Source: Camellia lanceoleosa (Eukaryota > Streptophyta > Magnoliopsida > Ericales > Theaceae). Taken from it: DNA of 64,000 bases. Shown in pieces: positions 58,001-64,000 of the stretch. Both the position numbers and the translations under genes were made by a program. The first letter of the stretch is position 1. The number at the start of each line of letters is the position of its first letter. The stretch covers positions 124,191,752-124,255,751 of the forward strand of contig CM045762.1 of assembly GCA_025200525.1 (NCBI GenBank). The letters run 5' to 3'. The notes beneath the pieces are model-generated. The model saw nothing but the letters and a program-made list of their open reading frames with translations, ran no database searches and was not told the origin of the DNA.

Positions 58001-58814
58001 ATCAAATAAAGTGCATTTCACATGCCATCTTTAGGGTTAGCCGAGCCTACTCTAAATTGCATCTATGCCTGTGTTGCATTAGCCACTTAACATGAACTAG
58101 GACATGCATGTTTGCTAACTAGTTTATTGTTTTGGCACGGAGTACAATGTAAGTATTTACGCTTTAGCATACCACATGCGTGTGAATGTTGCCATGACAG
58201 TATGCTTACCATGCGGCTAAGTGCTTATGTGAGATAAACTGTTTGAATGCCTGTGGGTGGAGGTTGGATTGCTTGAGTTGGAATAAGTCATTGAAATCCG
58301 TATTTTAGCCTACTTGCGAGTAGCAAATTCCAAAGCATTTTCAAAACGAGCGGATATGCAATGTTTATTTCCAAATTAGGCGATCTAGTCTATACTTGTT
58401 TGCTGCGCGCATAACATAGTAATGCTAGACTAATAATTGGAATAAGAACATGTAATGTTTTCAAAAACGGATATCACGGTTAGTAGAGGTCGGTCTTCGG
58501 ACAGGGCGAAAGGGGGTGCTCATAGCTGACCTTCCCCGATCGTACCCGAGCTCCCGAGCCAAGACCACTTTGGTGATGACGGACACGTGGCCTTCGGCAC
58601 CGAGTCAGGGTTTCCTAAATTTCCCATTTTAAAATATTTAGGTGGCGACTCTGTAATCTGGCAAAGCAGTCCATGTTTGGCACTACTTTTTCAAAATCTG
58701 TTTTTCTTCAAAACGATTTGCCAGAGTTGGACTCTTTGGTTCAGATTTAGAACCGCGACAAAACAAAAAGGAGAGTCCGAACTGTAGCGCGAGGTCCCTC
58801 ACGGACGTGTTACA
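55078..58814 (+). repeat. 3' LTR of the Ogre-like element
   Basis: 3737 bp, TGTAGACACCCC...GACGTGTTACA. U3 array 55301-55390, TATA-like box about 55540, splice-donor-like site 55828-55836, downstream array about 57420-57510, conserved 3' segment 58525-58760. It differs from the 5' LTR by few scattered substitutions, one extra palindrome unit and a dense patch at 57385-57640. Confidence 0.95.
55301..55390 (+). repeat. U3 motif array of the 3' LTR
   Basis: Same as 37605-37670 with CGGCACTATATTGTGCCGGT followed by CGGCACTATTTTGTGCCGGT, i.e. one additional 20-base unit. Confidence 0.85.
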
Positions 58815-59060
58815 ACGCTCGAGCGTGATTTTCCATCTTCTAGTATTTCCTCTGCAGTGTTGGACACTCGAGCGGGCATTTTGACGCTCGAGCGTGAGTT
58901 TGTGTGTGACGCTCGAACGGGGAGTTTTACGCTTGAGCGGGGACCTAGTTCAGCAAAAAGTTCTGGGAGTGTGCATCCACCACTCGAGCGGGATTTTTGA
59001 CGCTCGAGCGGGAGTCTGTGAATGACGCTCGAGCGGGGGTTTCCACGTTCGAGCGGGGCG
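58815..59060 (+). repeat. Cluster of CGCTCGAGCG palindromes
   Basis: About nine copies of (A)CGCTCGAGCG(G/T) or one-base variants, spaced 20-40 bases. The same motif occurs left of the Ogre insertion (37307-37381). Confidence 0.9.
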
Positions 59061-60749
59061 ATTTTTATATCAACTTCGGGATTCCACTTTTTGAATCACT
59101 TTTTCACATCCTCTTCTCTCTCTTACTTTTCCAAAACCCCATTGTTGAGCCTCTCTCTCTAGGTATTGATCTAGTAGGAGTTGTTTTCTCACCTTTGGCC
59201 TTTACAAAAAAGTTGTTGATCGTCGAGGGCTATCTTTTGATCTAAGAATCTCGGGATTTGGAGGATTTTCGTTTTCTTCATCTTCTTCGTTGGGTGTCAA
59301 CTTTTGAGGTAGGGATTCCTACTTACTCTTATGGTCTTTGACATAGATTTTTGGTTGTTTTGATAAAGTGTTGAAGTTGGGTAAATTTTGGGACTTAGGG
59401 TTTCAAAATGTTAAAAGAGGGTTTTGTATTTTGACTCTAAAAAGTGTATTTTGAGTTTCAAAATAATGATATTGTTGTTGGTGGTTGATTTATGGACCAT
59501 TGGGTTGTTATTGGAAAAAAGGGGTAGAAAACCCTAATTTGTTTTATAAATTAATTGGTATAATTAATTTGGAAAAAGTTGTGGATTTATGGAATTGAGT
59601 TGGAAATAATGAAATTAACTCATTATATTGTGGAATGGTGGAGTTGGATTTGTTAATCGCTCATTTTTGAAAACATTAATAATTTTTCTGTTGGAGCTTT
59701 TATTATCTGTTTAGAAATAATTGCTTGAGCTACCGGTGGAGGGTAGTTTTGATTGTTGTAGACAATGCATGATGATTAGGAAAACTAAAACTAGTCGATT
59801 GAGTATGCTATCGAATATAGTGACTGGAATAATACATTGACTTTATGTATTGATTGATTGTATATGATCCATGTTTATATACATGTGTTGTATGGGAGGA
59901 GATAGGGGATGTACTCCACGGTTTAGGGGAAGATAGGGGATGGACCTCTAAACCGGGTTTTGTGTGACATTGATACAACACTACAATGTGTATCAAGTGT
60001 TGATTATGGAAGTGTTCGAATTGATTTGATATAGCACTAAAATGTATATCGCTATCAATTGTGAAGTATAGAAGTGATTCTATGTTATGTTGATACAGCA
60101 CCGAAATGTATATCTTTCGTAAAGTGTGGAAATGGTTTATGCGTTATCAATACAGCATTACAATGTGTATCCATCTTGAATTTCGAAAGTGTTTTAAAGA
60201 TGAGTCTAAATCTCATTAAGTTATTTGGCAAGGTGTTGAGCCTTGTTTTCAAACTCAAAGTTGAAAAAGAAATGGAAAATGAAAGAAAACATGGACATAG
60301 TGGTCATGTAATGGAAATGAATCATGAATTGATTAATGGGAATTAAACATTTATCAATTGCTAATGTCTTAGTTATTGCTCATACTGTGTTTAGCATATC
60401 TCTACTGGGTGTTGGCTCACCCTATATGGGACATTACTTTCAGGTACAGGTAGCATACCACCTCCAAGGTCATAGCTTGGATGATGATGAGAGTTGAAGA
60501 CTCTTTTTGTTTATTTGTTTGTATTACATGTATATCAAGCCCAGGGCTTCTTTTGTATAGAGCTAGTACTCTTCTTTTGTGCAACCAAGTGTTGACTTGG
60601 AAAGTTGTACGCCCGTAGGGTATTTGCTTTTGTTGTTAACATGTAATACTGTTGTAAGGACTACTCTGATGAATAGAAATGGTTGATTTCCCTTATGTCA
60701 ATGCATGTCTAAAGTGATGGGTTTTATGTATTATTTTGAGGGCGTTACA
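58815..60749 (+). mobile_element. Tekay-like solo LTR, right part (level 2)
   Basis: Resumes with the TSD copy ACGCT and ends TTTGAGGGCGTTACA at 60749, then TSD AAACT (60750-60754). The R/U5-like region has TTGGCTCACCCTATATGGGAC and GTACAGGTAGCAT before the end. No element internal region is found, so the whole LTR (37118-37381 plus this part, about 2.2 kb) is a solo LTR. Confidence 0.85.
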
Positions 60750-60754
60750 AAACT

Positions 60755-61418
60755 AATTTGACAAAATAAATGTCAAAAAAATATTTTTGAATTTTAATTT
60801 TTTTTTCTACCCACCAAAGATAAAATTATGTAAAATTAATAAATCTTTTAAACATTTATTTATTTTTTATTTTACCAAATTAATTTTTATTATCAGTTTG
60901 GATGATGATTATGTAATAGGTAGTTGTTAGGCTTTTAATGTATAATCGATATATTTAATATATGAAATATTTTTAATTTTGTATTTTTTAATTTAATGGA
61001 TTGATTTAATAATAATATCAAAATTGTCGCCATATTTGATTTAAAAAAAAAATATAAACTAATTTAATGAAAATAAAAACAACTATCCATTACATGATCA
61101 TCATCCAAATACATAATAAAAATTAATCTGGCAAATAAATAAATGTGTAAAAGATTATCAATTTTATATAATTTTATCTTTGGTGGGTAGAACTAATTTT
61201 TAAAAATTCAAAAATATTTTTTTGACAATTATTTTTTTCAAATTAGTTTATATTTTATTAAATTGACGACTTTACTTTTGAATTTGAGCAATGATATCTT
61301 CAATTGTTCTTATTTGGAACAACATTTAAAATTCAGAGTTAAATGCGTCACAATTGAAAAGTTAAGTATCAAAGTGATACGAGCCCCAAACTATAATGAC
61401 TGTTGTTGTAATTCGCCC
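60755..61418. mobile_element. Right portion of the outermost Mutator-like foldback element
   Basis: Contains the inner part of the left arm (60755-60925), a short loop, and the full right arm (about 61070-61418). The arms pair through ACCCACCAAAGATAAAATTA, TTGGATGATGATTATGTAAT and others. Without insertions the element would be about 840 bp with arms near 350 bp. Confidence 0.85.
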
Positions 61419-61832
61419 AATATTCAATTTAGTTTGCATAACTAGTTTAACTACTGTATATTTCAACAACACTCTAACTTAATTATTTTTTTAAAAAAAT
61501 AATACTATGAAACATAAATAAAAAATATAATATATATATTTTTTTATGATATGCCACAAAGTATTGACGTGGCATTTGCAAAATATTTATTTTTTAAAAA
61601 ATATATTATTAAATTATTTTTTAAAATAATATTTTTACATATTCATATATATATATATAGGGGACATATTTTGTGAATGACAACACGTGGCTAAGGTGAT
61701 GCTGAAGTGTCAACTGATGTGCCATGTGGTTTGGTCTTGGCGCCGAGGTGATCTCGGTTAGGCCGAGGTTGTCTACGGAGATATCGGAATCTGAGATGAG
61801 CGGATAAGGGACAAGAGTCTTAGAATAGAGGA
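61419..61832. other. AT-rich flank
   Basis: TA tract (61646-61659), then GCCGAGGTGATCTCGG and GGCCGAGGTTGTC. No gene. Confidence 0.5.
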
Positions 61833-64000
61833 TGTAACAATCCTCACTTTGATTTAGTCATACTTGCATACATTCATGTACGATCTTGTCTTGTTATGCT
61901 GTTTTGCAAAGTTTTGCCTTGTCTTGTTTTGTTTGAGACTTGCCTTGTTTTGCTTAAGTCTTGCTTGCATGATTTTGTTCCTTGCTTGGTGTGTGGCCGA
62001 GGTCATCTTGAGCTTAGTTCACCTTTGAACCTTTGTACTTAGAACCATTTGGAACCACTTGGTTGACCTTCACCTCCACCCCAGTTTATAGCCGAGATGT
62101 CGCTTTTGAGGCCGAGGTGTTTTGCACTTAGTGATCTTCGTCCTTGGGCAGGTATGGCCTAGACCGAGGTGTGGGACATCTAGGCCAAGGTGTGGCACAG
62201 CTTAGTCAAGTGTCGTCCTCCCTAGCCGACGTCTTTGTTACCCTGTTGCCGAAGCTTTGTCTTTAGCCGATGTCTTTGATTGCCGATGTGTCTTGCCTTA
62301 GCTTGTTGCATACGCTTTGTCATAACTTGTCTTGTCAATCAGTCACTTTTGAGTCGAACCAACCCGGTAGTGCCACGTGTCCGAGCTGAGTGTTAAGACA
62401 GCCGGCAGACCTAGAAACAAATCATTTTGTCTCAAATCTTTGTTTTTAGAGAGAGAAGCTCTAGAGGAAGAAGGAAGGAGTTTTAGAGTGAGAAGTAGAG
62501 TTCCGAGCTTGATCCTTGAGGATCAAACCGTTAGATTTGAGTTTTGAGGTCAGATTCTTGCTCCACTCTGGTTATTCTTATTGACTATCAAGCTGCATTG
62601 CATGATTGAATTCGTTTCGCACGCCATGCATCGATTTGAAGTTGGTTTTGAAGAGAAAATAATGTTCATGTGTTTTTGAAGAAAGTCTCGTTTTGATCCG
62701 AAAGTTTGGAACAAGAATCATGTTTTTGTGTTTGTTCTTGCATGATCTTCTTGTATGGGTACCCAGGTCCATGTTTTTGAACTCTTAGCATGAAATCTCA
62801 GTTTTTGAATAAACGAGTTATGATTCTAGCATGCATGTTCTTGATGTTCTTGATAATCTTGTTCTTTGCATTCTTCAAGGGGGGAAACACAGGTTTTCCC
62901 GATTTCGTTTTGAATGTGGCCATCAGGACCACACCTCGGCAAGGAGGTGAGGGACCTCGGCTAGACCTGGATGGTACCCTGTGTGTTTCCATGAGGTGGA
63001 AAACAGTGTCTTGACTCCCAGCCTGTTTTGCTTTGTTATTGATTTGGATCTGGTGAGAATGCCGAGATCATTGCGTGCATGTAAAGCTTGTTTTGAGAAT
63101 GTGATTTGCCAGGTGATTGTAGGACTTTGACCTTTGCTTTGAGCCTACACCCGAGAAGATCTAGGTGAGTGGTACTTTTAATAAAGCTATGTTATACCGT
63201 TTTGATAAATCTTGCTTCGCTTTGTTTTGATGAAAAGTATTTGTTAAGCATGAATGATTAGCTCTATTTTGATGTATCAAGTATAAGCCTTGTTGGATGT
63301 CATCTTTGAAAAGTCCGTTGTGTTGGAGGACTCTAAACTTTCGCAACACCACGTTTAAAAGTCCCTTGTGCTGGAGGACTCTAAACTTTTGCAGCACTAA
63401 GTATAAAAGAATACGGTCCTTTCTTGTAAAGACTATCGTGTTAAAGCGGGCTATGGGCCTAAGTAACACAAGTCCATCGTGTTAAAAAGAGCTACGGGCT
63501 TAAGTAACACAAGTCCCTTGTGCTGGAGGACTATAAACTTTCGCAGTACCTTGACTAATTGATTACGGATCGCCTCGTCTTTGTTTTGCCACTGACGGTT
63601 TACCGCGTGGATTTGTTTGTTCGGAAAGCCTGATTTGTGTTTTGCCGATGCCAGTAAGCATCCCTCGAGACTTGTAAGACTGGATAGATGAATACGGTTC
63701 ATCCCTTGATTTGGCAGAGTTTTGATATTTGTTTTGTTTTGAAAGGACCTCGGCTAATATTTGTATGGTTTTGGCTTGTTTTGTTTTGAAAGGACTTCGG
63801 CTGTATTCATGCAAAACCTTTATTACTAGTACCATTCACTGAGTATCCAAGCTCACCCTCTATATATATATGTAGGTGATGAGCAGGACGGCGGCGACGC
63901 CTAGATGTGTTTTGCAAGCCTGTTTTGGATTCTTGTCACGACGGCTTGACTCATATTTATGCCGGCAATGTTGCATTTACGTCGGCAAATCTTGAAAATC
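61833..64000 (+). mobile_element. Probable LTR, continuing past the window end
   Basis: Starts TGTAACAATCCTCACTTTG. It contains many GCCGAGGT/GCCGATGT phrases (61980-62290), a leader-like TTTTAGAGAGAGAAGCTC (62446), and near the end CTCACCCTCTATATATATATGTAGGTGATGAGCAGG, similar to the 3' half of Tekay-like LTRs. Imperfect 60-base repeats occupy 63300-63550. Its other end is outside, so this is provisional. Confidence 0.5.
63300..63550 (+). repeat. Imperfect 55-60-bp repeats
   Basis: Four to five copies alternating AGTCC(C)TTGTGCTGGAGGAC and TCGTGTTAAA...GGGC(T/C)TAAGTAACACA phrases. Confidence 0.8.

Larger units (their letters stand above)
37382..58814 (+). mobile_element. 21.4-kb Ogre/Tat-like LTR retrotransposon (level 3)
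   Basis: A bounded element: 5' LTR 37382-41100, internal region 41101-55077, 3' LTR 55078-58814, and a perfect 5-bp TSD ACGCT (37377-37381 and 58815-58819). Behind the 5' LTR is a primer site complementary to the 3' end of a plant tRNA-Arg, the primer type associated with Ogre/Tat elements, and a polypurine tract precedes the 3' LTR. The very long LTRs and total length also fit that lineage. The internal region holds a frameshifted gag remnant, no recognisable polymerase, an antisense plant mobile domain gene, several tandem arrays and a nested solo LTR. It is therefore non-autonomous. The LTRs are very similar over most of their length, implying fairly recent insertion. Confidence 0.95.

Overview
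The window is nuclear DNA of a flowering plant, most likely a eudicot. It is AT-rich, has no long intact open reading frames, and is packed with plant transposable elements: Ogre/Tat-type and Tekay-like Ty3/gypsy LTRs, PIF/Harbinger, hAT and Mutator-like MITEs, and a LINE 3' end. The only recognisable host gene is a broken GT47 xyloglucan-galactosyltransferase-like gene. I see no rRNA, tRNA or CRISPR array. All family assignments rest on reading termini, target-site duplications (TSDs) and motifs by eye.

Layout. 1-4384: tail of an Ogre/Tat-type element (last bases of its polypurine tract plus a 4.4 kb 3' LTR). 4385-10230: remnant host region with a GT47 pseudogene on the minus strand, split by two antiparallel copies of one hAT MITE, a LINE 3' end, a Tourist-like MITE and a duplicated copy of the GT47 5' region. 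10230-23109: AT-rich DNA with many MITEs, a 197-bp direct repeat flanking an 890-bp element, a TTTCTCT-rich stretch and a tandem pair of 0.94-kb terminal-inverted-repeat units. 23110-33000: a truncated Tekay-like LTR, then an Ogre-type LTR on the plus strand into which a related 4.6-kb solo LTR has inserted on the minus strand (TSD ATTGG). 33001-36943: small element fragments, a possible captured exon, a Helitron candidate, and an inverted copy of the 890-bp element.

36944-61418 is a four-level nest. A foldback, Mutator-like TIR element contains a Tekay-like solo LTR (TSD AAACT). That LTR contains a 21.4-kb Ogre/Tat-like retrotransposon (TSD ACGCT; 3.7-kb LTRs at 37382-41100 and 55078-58814; tRNA-Arg-type primer site). 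The retrotransposon in turn contains another Tekay-like solo LTR (TSD GTTTG). The right edge (61833-64000) is the start of a further LTR.

The Ogre-like element is the most interesting object. It keeps only a frameshifted gag remnant and no recognisable reverse transcriptase. It carries, in antisense, a multi-exon plant mobile domain (PMD) gene, now damaged. Just upstream of that gene is a promoter-like segment sharing a palindrome array (CGGCAC..GTGCCG and CCACCGGCTGG) with the LTR promoter. The same motif set recurs in inverted orientation in the downstream half of each LTR. Its 3' region holds several unrelated tandem arrays, a known behaviour of Tat/Ogre 3' untranslated regions.
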